64,000 nt of DNA. Origin: Halorussus limi (GTDB lineage Archaea; Halobacteriota; Halobacteria; Halobacteriales; Haladaptataceae). Below the pieces are notes generated by a model. The model saw only the letters and a list, made by a program, of their open reading frames with translations, did not search any database and was not told where the DNA came from. Positions 54,292 through 62,422 of this stretch are shown here, in pieces (the stretch's first letter is position 1; each line of letters opens with the position of its first letter). The translations under genes were made by a program, and so were the position numbers. The stretch lies in assembly GCF_023238205.1 (NCBI RefSeq), contig NZ_CP096659.1, positions 2,993,626 through 3,057,625 on the forward strand, written 5' to 3'.

Positions 54292-55007
54292 TTGTACCCT
54301 CCGAGAGTTCCCTGAAAATCGGTCGGGCTTCGATACGGATCGATAATTTCGTCGGTCAAGTGTCGCATCGCCTCAGCCTGGATCGCCATCTCGATCTTGC
54401 GGCCGTAGAGCGTGATACGACCGGTATCGTCGAACCCAACTTCGACCTGGATATTTCGGTCCGGGAGATCGACACGGACCTGTTCGAATGGATCCCCGAA
54501 GTATTGCTCCCACCAGTCCGTGTCTCTCAGGTCGCCCCTATCTTGAGCCGAAACGTGGTCTGGTCTTTCGCGCCTGCTCGGACTGACGTCGACACGTTGG
54601 ACGCGGCTGGATTCCTCGATGACCGTTCGCAGGTCATCTTCGTCGAACTCTACCGTCTCAAATCTCACGTCCTCATCGAGAACTCCCGTGAGTGTCGTGA
54701 GAATCTCCTGTTCAACCTCCTTTGTCGCCTTCTCGATGGCGACATATCCGTTCTGGAGGAAGAGGATCGGATACCGTTTCGCGCGTTTCGTTTGTTCGGT
54801 GCCTTCGAGCGTGGTCCGGTCGTAGTACGTCTCACGACCATACTCAGCCCAGCATAGCCCATCTACTCCCTCGGTGAACGTGTGCGGAAGCATTCCGCTG
54901 TGAAGGTCGACGTCCGAGTCGAACGCCGAGGTAGCCTCGATTCCGGCTTCGATCTCTTCCGTGTCGATGCTCTCGTCTCGCAGTGGCACAATTTTGTAAC
55001 TAGCCAT
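54288..55007 (-). CDS. uncharacterised Argonaute-operon protein (239 aa)
   Basis: A 239-residue acidic protein with no motif I know. It has alternating strands and helices (ASYKIVPLRDESIDTEEIEA, YPILFLQNGYVAIEKATKEV, then RITLYGRKIEMAIQAEAMRH). The TVIEESSRVQRVDV segment and a C-terminal helical part suggest a compact alpha/beta fold. It overlaps the AAA ATPase gene by 8 nt and the DUF2797 gene by 4 nt. Its fixed position suggests it forms a complex with the ATPase or adapts it to Argonaute. Function unknown. Confidence 0.75.
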   Translation of the reverse strand: MASYKIVPLRDESIDTEEIEAGIEATSAFDSDVDLHSGMLPHTFTEGVDGLCWAEYGRETYYDRTTLEGTEQTKRAKRYPILFLQNGYVAIEKATKEVEQEILTTLTGVLDEDVRFETVEFDEDDLRTVIEESSRVQRVDVSPSRRERPDHVSAQDRGDLRDTDWWEQYFGDPFEQVRVDLPDRNIQVEVGFDDTGRITLYGRKIEMAIQAEAMRHLTDEIIDPYRSPTDFQGTLGGYK

Positions 55008-56130
55008 CGAACTCGGCCTCCTGGTTGATTCGTCGTTGGATGAACGGTTCCAATGTCTCGGTCACTCGATAGAACGCGCGTCGTCCCTCTCGGTCGCGTT
55101 CTACAAATCCTCTGTCGCTGAGTTCCCGGAGGTGGTAGGAGATGGTCGATTTGTCGCGGTGGAGTTCCTCAACCAGTGTGCCTGGTTGGACACCCCGGTC
55201 ATTTGGAAGTTGGAGTATCTGTTTCAATACTGTAAGCTTTGACTCTGAGAGGTTCTGGACACGTGTACTCGCATCGGCCAAGTGGAGTCGGTCAGCAGCC
55301 GAGTTCGTGGCTGCTACGTCTCCTGGATCCAGTTCTTTCCGGAAGGCCTCTTGGAGCGACTCTAACGCGAGGATGTGAATCAAGCGCGGGATCCCCTCGC
55401 TTAGCTCATGGATGCGCTCCATGGTGTCCGACGGGAGTGTAAACTCGTTCTCGGAGAGCACCTCGAAGATGATGCGTAGCGTTTTGTCGGTGTCTTTGCG
55501 GGGGAACGCATCAAGGTAGATCTCTTTCGAGGGCGGGAGGGCGTCTTGGATTCGCCCTCGGTTGATGCCCCACCGTTCAGGCGTCCAAGTCGTCACGAAT
55601 AGGCCGCTGTCTACAGCCTGTCTGAGTTCGGTGAGTGAGGTTTCGATTCGCTTGTCTAGGCCACAATCATCGATACAGACGATTGGGGTTTCGAGTTCGG
55701 TCAGCCCGTGAGCGAACTCATCGAGAAGGAATCCTTTGTCGGCCTTCTTTCCGAGATCCGTCGCGTCGATGAACTTCGTATCGATGTCCTCGGAGAGTCC
55801 CGTGAGAAACGAGATGACCGTGTGGAGTAACTGAGTCTTCCCGATCCCTGACGGTCCGATTACAGGGGTGTGATAGACATCCTGTTGCTGGGTTACGAAG
55901 CCCGCGTACTCACCGACTTCGTCAAGCGCATCTTCGTGATTCACCGCTTTTTCAGGGTAGTTTCGGAAGTATTCTGTGAGTCGGTTGCGGCTGGCTTGTT
56001 CTGCTTGGAACCCGTGATCCGACAACCAGACTTCGTAGCTTCCGATGTGCCCCTGTTGTCCGCGTTCGAAGGCTTCTCGGAAGCGGTTTTTCTTGTCTTC
56101 GTCTCCGTTGCCCGGTTCCATCAGTTCCAA
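55000..56130 (-). CDS. AAA ATPase with C-terminal winged helix
   Basis: A 376-residue protein. Walker A GPSGIGKT is at 92-99 and Walker B VCIDD ends near 155. A lid-type helical domain has LSEGIPRLIHILALES near 265. A C-terminal winged helix spans about 290-370 (SESKLTVLKQILQLPNDRGV, then HRDKSTISYHLRELSDRGFV). The architecture resembles Orc1/Cdc6-like or STAND-related regulators. It is the first gene of the Argonaute operon and could act as an invader sensor, a loader, or the operon's own regulator. Start ATG 56130 lies next to the shared divergent promoter. Confidence 0.85.
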   Translation of the reverse strand: MELMEPGNGDEDKKNRFREAFERGQQGHIGSYEVWLSDHGFQAEQASRNRLTEYFRNYPEKAVNHEDALDEVGEYAGFVTQQQDVYHTPVIGPSGIGKTQLLHTVISFLTGLSEDIDTKFIDATDLGKKADKGFLLDEFAHGLTELETPIVCIDDCGLDKRIETSLTELRQAVDSGLFVTTWTPERWGINRGRIQDALPPSKEIYLDAFPRKDTDKTLRIIFEVLSENEFTLPSDTMERIHELSEGIPRLIHILALESLQEAFRKELDPGDVAATNSAADRLHLADASTRVQNLSESKLTVLKQILQLPNDRGVQPGTLVEELHRDKSTISYHLRELSDRGFVERDREGRRAFYRVTETLEPFIQRRINQEAEFDG

Positions 56131-56201
56131 CGCCTCAAACTATCCAAGATATCCAAAACTATTAAAACCTATTGCTTTGATTGACTATCTGTGGTAGCCA
56201 C
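56131..56201. promoter_or_regulatory. 71-bp divergent promoter region
   Basis: The gap between the AAA ATPase and Mre11 genes is only 71 bp. An AT-rich core, CTATTAAAACC (56158-56168), is placed about 30-40 bp from both start codons, so it could serve as TATA box for leaderless transcripts in both directions. Repeated TATCCAA (56143-56149 and 56151-56157) lies beside it. TGTGG-TAG-CCACA (56190-56202) overlaps the Mre11 start. Confidence 0.5.
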
Positions 56202-57710
56202 ATGTTGACGCTCACGCACATCGCGGACACGCACCTCGGCCACCGGCAGTACGGGTTGAAACAACGAGAGGACGACATGGTGTCGACGACGCGTGCTGCA
56301 TTCCGTGAAATGGTCGAGGAGCACGAGACGGACGCGATTCTGCTACCCGGGGATCTGTTCCACTCGCGGGATCTCCGCCCGAAGGTCCTCGACCAAGCAG
56401 AACAGGAACTAAGCAGATTACCGGACGACGTGCCGGTGTTAGTATCCCGAGGGAACCACGACGAGAACTTGACGCCACGCGAGGTGACGTGGCTAAATTA
56501 TCTGCATCGGCGTGGCCACATCGTGTTTCTGAAGGCAGACCTGGAGGCGGATCCGGAAACCGCTCGGTTCGACCCGTACGACCCGAGTGACCCGGGGGAT
56601 TACGCTGGATTCTACGACATCGAGGTCGAGGAGTGCGACGGGCCGGTTCGGGTGTTCGGACTCCAATGGCGAGGCGCAAGAACGAGGCAAGCGTTGCAAC
56701 AGGTGGCAAACGGGATTGAAGCAGCGAACGCCGAGCACGGTGAACCGGCAGCGACCGTGCTACTGGCGCATTTCGGAATGGAGGATGAGGTCCCGACGCT
56801 CGGCGGGACGGTAACGCACGGGGAACTCCGAGATGTGAAAGAGCACGTGGATTATTTGGCACTCGGACATATCCACAAGCGGTACGAGGCTGCTGACTGG
56901 ATCTATAACCCTGGCTCCCCGGAAGCGCACAACACGCGCGAAGGCCGCCACGACTGGGAGCACGGCTACTGTTCAATTGCGCTATCTTCCAACGGAAACG
57001 AGGCCGAAGACGCGGTTGAGTACGAAGTGGACCACCACTCGACCAAGCGACGGCCGTACTACCAGGTGGAGTTCGATGTAACGTCGTACGACTCGCCGAG
57101 TGAACTCAAAACCGGGTTCCAAGAGCATGTCCGAGGAGAGCAATCGAACATTGACGAGTATTGCCAGAAGGAGGCGTTCACAGCGAATGGTAATCCCCGC
57201 GCGCCGATCATCGATCTGCGGTTCACCGGGACATTACAGTTCAGTCGGGGAGACTTCCGGACGGATGAGCTCGCAGAGTGGCTGAAAGACGAGTGTGATG
57301 CTCTGTACGTGCAGGTGAACACAGGGATCCGGACGGCGGACGTGCAGCAACTGATCTCCGAAATCGACGAAGAGGAAGTGTTCCAGGATGGGCGGTTGAA
57401 CACGAACGCGTTGGAACACCGGGTGTTCGAGACGATAGCGAAGGAGTCCATCTACGATGACCACGCGGAAGACGTCGCCGACGTGCTGGGGAACGCACAC
57501 CAGATGGCGCAAGCGGAAGAGGCAGTCGAAGATATCCGCGATTCGGTGAGCTCCGCACGGCAGGAACTGTTCCCTGAATTGACTGGCAACATCGTGCTTG
57601 ACATCGATGAGGACCCCTTCTCGGACACGGATCCCGATGAGGAGACTGAGTCAGGAGATGAAGAACCCAGTCGAGAGGTCAGCGATGAAGCGGAGGTGGT
57701 GCAGCAATGA
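56202..57710 (+). CDS. mre11: Mre11-type DNA double-strand-break nuclease
   Basis: A 502-residue calcineurin-like phosphoesterase. Metal motifs are D9 and H11 in ADTHLGH, D51 in LPGDLFHS, GNHD at 84-87, and LAHFG and LGHIHKR further on. Mre11 is the Mn-dependent 3'-5' exonuclease and endonuclease of the Mre11-Rad50 complex. A C-terminal acidic tail (DIDEDPFSDTDPDEETESGD) is typical of halophiles. The ATG at 56202 was chosen over an upstream frame as it starts the first strand. Its TGA overlaps the Rad50 ATG by 4 nt. It is divergent from the Argonaute operon and may be an accessory copy. Confidence 0.93.
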   Translation: MLTLTHIADTHLGHRQYGLKQREDDMVSTTRAAFREMVEEHETDAILLPGDLFHSRDLRPKVLDQAEQELSRLPDDVPVLVSRGNHDENLTPREVTWLNYLHRRGHIVFLKADLEADPETARFDPYDPSDPGDYAGFYDIEVEECDGPVRVFGLQWRGARTRQALQQVANGIEAANAEHGEPAATVLLAHFGMEDEVPTLGGTVTHGELRDVKEHVDYLALGHIHKRYEAADWIYNPGSPEAHNTREGRHDWEHGYCSIALSSNGNEAEDAVEYEVDHHSTKRRPYYQVEFDVTSYDSPSELKTGFQEHVRGEQSNIDEYCQKEAFTANGNPRAPIIDLRFTGTLQFSRGDFRTDELAEWLKDECDALYVQVNTGIRTADVQQLISEIDEEEVFQDGRLNTNALEHRVFETIAKESIYDDHAEDVADVLGNAHQMAQAEEAVEDIRDSVSSARQELFPELTGNIVLDIDEDPFSDTDPDEETESGDEEPSREVSDEAEVVQQ

Positions 57711-60418
57711 AGATTACTGAGGTAGCGTTAGAGGATATCAAGTCGTACGAGGGGCGGACAGTCGTGTCGATTGAAGGCGGTGTGACCGCAATCCTCGGTG
57801 AGAACGGCGCGGGGAAATCGACGATTCAGGAAGCGATTGGGTTCGCATTATTTGACTCGCTGCCGTTCAACAATAAGGACTTCGTGCGCGAGGACGCGAG
57901 TTCTGGGACTGTTGAGGTCACATTTGAGCAGGAGACCGCAAAGGGACAGCAACGCTTCCGCGTGACGCGGTCAGCCGGGCGGTCAAACTACGGCGTCCAC
58001 AGGTACGATTCCGAGAACGAAGAGTGGATCAACCAAGACATCGATTCCAAATCCCAACTCATCAAATGGTTGTGCGCCCGGTTCGACGTCGAAGATAAAG
58101 AGGAGCTGCAGAGCCTGTGGAAGTCGTGTATCGGCGTTCCGCAGACACGATTCCTCTCTGACTTTGCGGACAATCCGAAGCCACGGAAGGAGAAGTTCGA
58201 TGCGCTGCTGAATCTGGATGCGTACGAAGAGTCCTGGAATCGGCTCAAGGACATTCCGGATGCGATTGAGCAGGAGGAACAGAAGCTCCGTGAGGAGATT
58301 GCAGGGCTCACGAGTACGGTACAGGACCTGCCGGACAAGCGGGCGAAAGCGGAATCGCTGGCCGACGAGGTCGCATCAATCGAAGCCGAGATTGAGCGGA
58401 AAACCGACGAGCTGACTGAGAAAAAAACAGAGCACGAAGAGTTAGAAGCCGTCCAGAATGAAATCGACAGCCTCGAACAGGAGGTGCGGTCACAGGAGCA
58501 GGAGATCGAGGCTACCAAGCGAGAGCTAGAAGCTGCAGAGAAGGAACTTCGCGCCGCTCAGAAGGCACAGGAGAAATGTGAGGAGAACCGTGAGGGGTAT
58601 CGCCGGCACGAGGAAGCGAGTAAGCGGCTGGACGAGCTGGAGGAACGAGAGAGCGAGCGGGACACGCTTGCTGAGCGGAAAGACGAGCAGAAACAGGAGG
58701 TCTCGTCGGTCGAATTCGAGGTGAACCAGCTTGAAGATGACTTAGAGACGCTGCAGTCGGCGCAGGAAACGTTGGAGGAGCGTGAGGACGAGAAACAGCG
58801 GTACGAAGAACTTGACGAGAAGATCAACTCGCTACAGCAGCGTGAGGGCGAGGTCGAGGAACTACAGGAACGAATCGACGATCTCACCGGAGATATTAGC
58901 GAGAAGCAAGAGAAGGTGGAGTCGCTCGAAGCGAAAGTTGAGGTCATCGAGGAAGAGTGGGAGGCGACGACGCGTCCGGGGGAACTCGACGAGAAGATTA
59001 ACGAGCGGAAGGCGCGCCGGAAGCAACTGAAGAACGAACGGGAACAGCTCGAAGAGCAGTTGGAGCGACTGCGAGATACGGATGTGGATGCGCCGTGTCC
59101 GACGTGTGACCGACCACTGAAGGAGGAACACCGGTCGGACGCAATCGACCAGCGCGAAGAACGGATCGAAGATATCGACACAGAACGTAAGGAGCTCAGC
59201 GAGGAACTCTCTGTTCTACGCGACCGTCGGGAGGAGGCCCGAAACGTCAAGCAACGTGCCGATAAGCTCCCGGTTCACCGTGAGAAGATCGAATCGTTGG
59301 AAGGAGAGGTCGAGAATCTCCAGGCAGAGAAGTCGGAGGCAGAGGAGACACTAGAGGACCTCGAAGAAGAACTGGCGGAACTGCCAGAACTCGAAGCAGA
59401 ACGGGATGAACTGCAGGAAGCGTATGACGAGTACGAGACTGCGGAGTTCCGAGTGCAGGAGCACGCGGACATCCCTGACGAATTAGAGGAGAAACGGGCA
59501 GAGCTTGATGCTACCAACTCGAAGTTGGAGGAGATCAACGACGAGTTGGCGGAATACGAAGGGCTGGACGAGAAACTGGCCGAGGTCAAGGAGACACTGG
59601 AGGAGACCGAGTCGGCGTATCAGACGTACATCAAGCACGAGCAACAGGCCTCCCAGGTAGAGGAACGGCAACAGGCCGTCAACGAGACGGAAGAGGAACT
59701 GGCCGAGCTCAAAGACGCCCTTGACGAGACGAAAGCCGAGCTCGAAGAGACGAAAGCAGCGTTCGACGAGGAGCGACTTCAGGCGCTTGAGTCGAACATC
59801 GAGGACCTCAAAGGTGAGATAGAGCGAGCGAAAGGCTCGCTCGAAGAAAAGAAGGAGAATCTCACCGAGACGCGCGAGGAAACCCAGCGCTTAGAGACGG
59901 CGTTGGAGGAACGGCAGGAGAAGCTCCAGCAGTTGAAGGAGCTGAAAGCCGATCACCAGTTCGCGGAGTGGGTCCGGGAGAATGTTCGGGAGGCAGGGCC
60001 GAAGATGCGGGAAATCATCACCGACCGAATCGGGGCGCGGGCGAACGAGTTGTTCCGGACGATCCGCGGTGCGTCCGCGGAAACGCTTGAGTGGACGAGT
60101 GATTACGAGATCGTCGTTCACGACGCGGACGTGAAGAAGTCGTTCTCGACGCTAAGCGGTGGTGAGAAGATGGCGGCTGCGCTCGCGGTTCGGCTCGCCA
60201 TCCTCGAACAGCTGGCGTCGGTCGGCGTCGCGTTCCTGGACGAGCCGACGGCGAATCTCGACCGGCAGAAGAAACGCAACCTGGTGTCACAACTGAAGCA
60301 GCTGGATAGCTTCGAGCAGCTCACTGTCATCAGTCACGACGAGACGTTCGACTCGATGACGGACTACACGATCTCCGTGACGAAAGACCGGCAGACGTCG
60401 GAGGTGACGGTCAATTAA
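57707..60418 (+). CDS. rad50: Rad50-type SMC ATPase
   Basis: A 903-residue SMC-family ATPase. Walker A GENGAGKS is at 31-38. Two long coiled-coil arms are joined by the zinc hook CPTC at 464-467, which dimerises two Rad50 molecules. The signature LSGGEK is at 816-821 and Walker B reads VAFLDEPTANLD. Rad50 tethers DNA ends and gates the Mre11 nuclease with ATP. Length fits archaeal Rad50. It overlaps the Mre11 gene by 4 nt and the NurA gene by one base (TAATG), so the three are co-translated. Confidence 0.95.
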   Translation: MKITEVALEDIKSYEGRTVVSIEGGVTAILGENGAGKSTIQEAIGFALFDSLPFNNKDFVREDASSGTVEVTFEQETAKGQQRFRVTRSAGRSNYGVHRYDSENEEWINQDIDSKSQLIKWLCARFDVEDKEELQSLWKSCIGVPQTRFLSDFADNPKPRKEKFDALLNLDAYEESWNRLKDIPDAIEQEEQKLREEIAGLTSTVQDLPDKRAKAESLADEVASIEAEIERKTDELTEKKTEHEELEAVQNEIDSLEQEVRSQEQEIEATKRELEAAEKELRAAQKAQEKCEENREGYRRHEEASKRLDELEERESERDTLAERKDEQKQEVSSVEFEVNQLEDDLETLQSAQETLEEREDEKQRYEELDEKINSLQQREGEVEELQERIDDLTGDISEKQEKVESLEAKVEVIEEEWEATTRPGELDEKINERKARRKQLKNEREQLEEQLERLRDTDVDAPCPTCDRPLKEEHRSDAIDQREERIEDIDTERKELSEELSVLRDRREEARNVKQRADKLPVHREKIESLEGEVENLQAEKSEAEETLEDLEEELAELPELEAERDELQEAYDEYETAEFRVQEHADIPDELEEKRAELDATNSKLEEINDELAEYEGLDEKLAEVKETLEETESAYQTYIKHEQQASQVEERQQAVNETEEELAELKDALDETKAELEETKAAFDEERLQALESNIEDLKGEIERAKGSLEEKKENLTETREETQRLETALEERQEKLQQLKELKADHQFAEWVRENVREAGPKMREIITDRIGARANELFRTIRGASAETLEWTSDYEIVVHDADVKKSFSTLSGGEKMAAALAVRLAILEQLASVGVAFLDEPTANLDRQKKRNLVSQLKQLDSFEQLTVISHDETFDSMTDYTISVTKDRQTSEVTVN

Positions 60419-61683
60419 TGCCGATTGATAAACGCGGGGTCGCCAGCGAGTTAGAGGCCAACGTCGAGACGATTGAGTCGTACCTGGAAGACGACTCCGG
60501 AATCGTCGAACGCTACTTGGACGCGTTTCAGCGCCTCCCAGACGAGTGGACGAGCGATGAGATTCGAATGGCGTTACAGGACACGTCGTATCCGGGCGCA
60601 TACCCCACGGACGCGTTCGACAACGCGACCAATGTCATCGTTCCGCACCCGGAGAGTGACGGATGGGAAAACCATGAGGAAGTCAACGAGTGGGCACGCG
60701 ACATCGTCCGGGACGTGCCCGTGATGGCTGTCGACGGGTCACAGCTCCCGCCGACCACGCAGTTCAACGTCCCGGTCGCATACGTGCAGTCGGCATGGGC
60801 GGTGAATCATCACCACGCGGAAGGCCGACTCGACCGGAGCGTCGAAGGACGACTACTGACGCCTGACGAGGTGACACAGGAATCGGAAGACGGCGATTAC
60901 CGGTTCGTCGATTCGCAGCTCGTCGGTCATCATCGCTACGAACACGAAGGGCAGCTCCTGATCGAGAAGTTGTCAGATCTGGCCGCTGCTCGTGACGCGG
61001 GAGATATCGAATACGCGCCAATCGTGTTCTACGACGGGCCGTTGATCGCGTCGTTTGCGAACCCGTTGAAGCCTGAAACCCGGGAGCGATATCTCTCGAC
61101 GTTGAGCCGGGTGATCGCGGCAAGCCAACACCATGAAATTCCGCTGGTCGGATACGTCGCGGGTTCGAGTGCGACGGAGTTGGTGAAAATGACGCGGCTC
61201 CTGTGGCGTGAGGAGTTCGAAGATGATCGCGTCATTCCGGACGCTCACGTACTGGCAGAGTTGATGAGTCCCTGGGGCGACACGACGGTTCCGTTTATCT
61301 CGAAGCGAGACGGAAGTGTCGACGCGTTACAGGCGACGTACGAGGGTGAGACCTACGAGTTCCGTGATGACATTCTGTTCTCGTATCTGAACGTGCCACC
61401 GGGGGCTGGACTAGACCGTATCGAATTCCCCGGGTGGCTGTGCCGTCGTGACGGTCCTGACGGGTACGAGTCGATGTACGAGTACACCGTCGAGATTGTC
61501 CGCGCAGAGGCCGGTATCGGGCGCGGCTACCCCGAGATCCTCCAGCAGGTGGACAGTGATGCTGTGCTGGACCACCAAGACCGCCAAGAGTTTCACCGGG
61601 TCGTGCAGCGCTGGGCCGAATCGAACGACGTGCCACTGGAATGGAACGCCAAGGCACTAAGCAAGGAACTCCGCCGCCGATGA
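60418..61683 (+). CDS. nurA: NurA-domain nuclease
   Basis: A 421-residue NurA nuclease. AVDGSQ has its metal Asp at 106, and FYDGPL has Asp at 206, the two signature motifs. NurA is a 5'-3' nuclease that acts with the HerA translocase in resecting DNA ends after Mre11-Rad50. Length is at the upper end of the family. A TAATG junction links it to Rad50. The next gene starts 73 bp later. In many archaea, NurA and HerA flank Mre11-Rad50, and the same set is seen here. Confidence 0.92.
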   Translation: MPIDKRGVASELEANVETIESYLEDDSGIVERYLDAFQRLPDEWTSDEIRMALQDTSYPGAYPTDAFDNATNVIVPHPESDGWENHEEVNEWARDIVRDVPVMAVDGSQLPPTTQFNVPVAYVQSAWAVNHHHAEGRLDRSVEGRLLTPDEVTQESEDGDYRFVDSQLVGHHRYEHEGQLLIEKLSDLAAARDAGDIEYAPIVFYDGPLIASFANPLKPETRERYLSTLSRVIAASQHHEIPLVGYVAGSSATELVKMTRLLWREEFEDDRVIPDAHVLAELMSPWGDTTVPFISKRDGSVDALQATYEGETYEFRDDILFSYLNVPPGAGLDRIEFPGWLCRRDGPDGYESMYEYTVEIVRAEAGIGRGYPEILQQVDSDAVLDHQDRQEFHRVVQRWAESNDVPLEWNAKALSKELRRR

Positions 61684-61756
61684 CAGACCCACATATATCA
61701 GAGATGATCAGAGCACCGCTCGTCCGACAACCCCGAAGCACCCTAGAGGTGAACCT

Positions 61757-62422
61757 ATGACAGAGTCAGTAACAGAACTCGATACCCCGGACCTCGACTC
61801 GTGTGTCCGGATCGGGAGCATCGTTTCTTCAAACAGCCACCTCGACTACGTCGTCGAGATCTTCAAAGAGCGAGATTGTGACCGGCCGCCAAAGCTTCAC
61901 GAGCGCGAATTCGGGCAACCCGTCTTCATCAAGAAGGTCATTGACGGGACGGAGCATGCGGTCATGGGTGTGATTTACGACACGAAGCTCGTCGATCCTG
62001 ACCAAGGTCGAACCGGTCCGCGATTAGCCCAAGACGACCAAGCGCAGTTCACACCTGGATACATCGAGGAGCGAACCACGCTCGCTGGCGTGGCGCTCCT
62101 CGGGACAGCTGTCGTGACCGACGACCGGTCGATTACCGATCCGACGCATCGGATGCCGCGGTGGACGTTAGAGGTCGATGATACGGTCTACCACTGTCCG
62201 GATGAGGTGACCGTCTCCTTCCACACCGTCGACGGGCAGATCCAGCTGGCCTACCTCGACCGACTCATCGACATTGCAGGTGACCTCGGTGCTGAGGTCA
62301 TCGTCGCACTGATCGACCGGCTCCGACGGATGCTCCCCGAGGACGATTCGAACCAGCGGGTACTCGATGTGGTGGAGCAAAACATCGAGTGGCAGGCGCA
62401 CGAGCGCCGGGGGGTGGTCTAA
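61757..62422 (+). CDS. uncharacterised protein between NurA and HerA
   Basis: A 221-residue protein. RIGSIVSSNSHLDYVVEIFK near residue 18, KVIDGTEHAVMGVIYDTKLV and AGVALLGTAVVTDD have the strand pattern of the HAS-barrel found at the N-terminus of HerA-type ATPases. A helical C-terminus follows (YLDRLIDIAGDLGAEVIVAL, then QRVLDVVEQNIE). It overlaps the HerA gene by TAATG. I infer a split or auxiliary barrel subunit that docks HerA to NurA. No motif proves it. Confidence 0.7.
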   Translation: MTESVTELDTPDLDSCVRIGSIVSSNSHLDYVVEIFKERDCDRPPKLHEREFGQPVFIKKVIDGTEHAVMGVIYDTKLVDPDQGRTGPRLAQDDQAQFTPGYIEERTTLAGVALLGTAVVTDDRSITDPTHRMPRWTLEVDDTVYHCPDEVTVSFHTVDGQIQLAYLDRLIDIAGDLGAEVIVALIDRLRRMLPEDDSNQRVLDVVEQNIEWQAHERRGVV

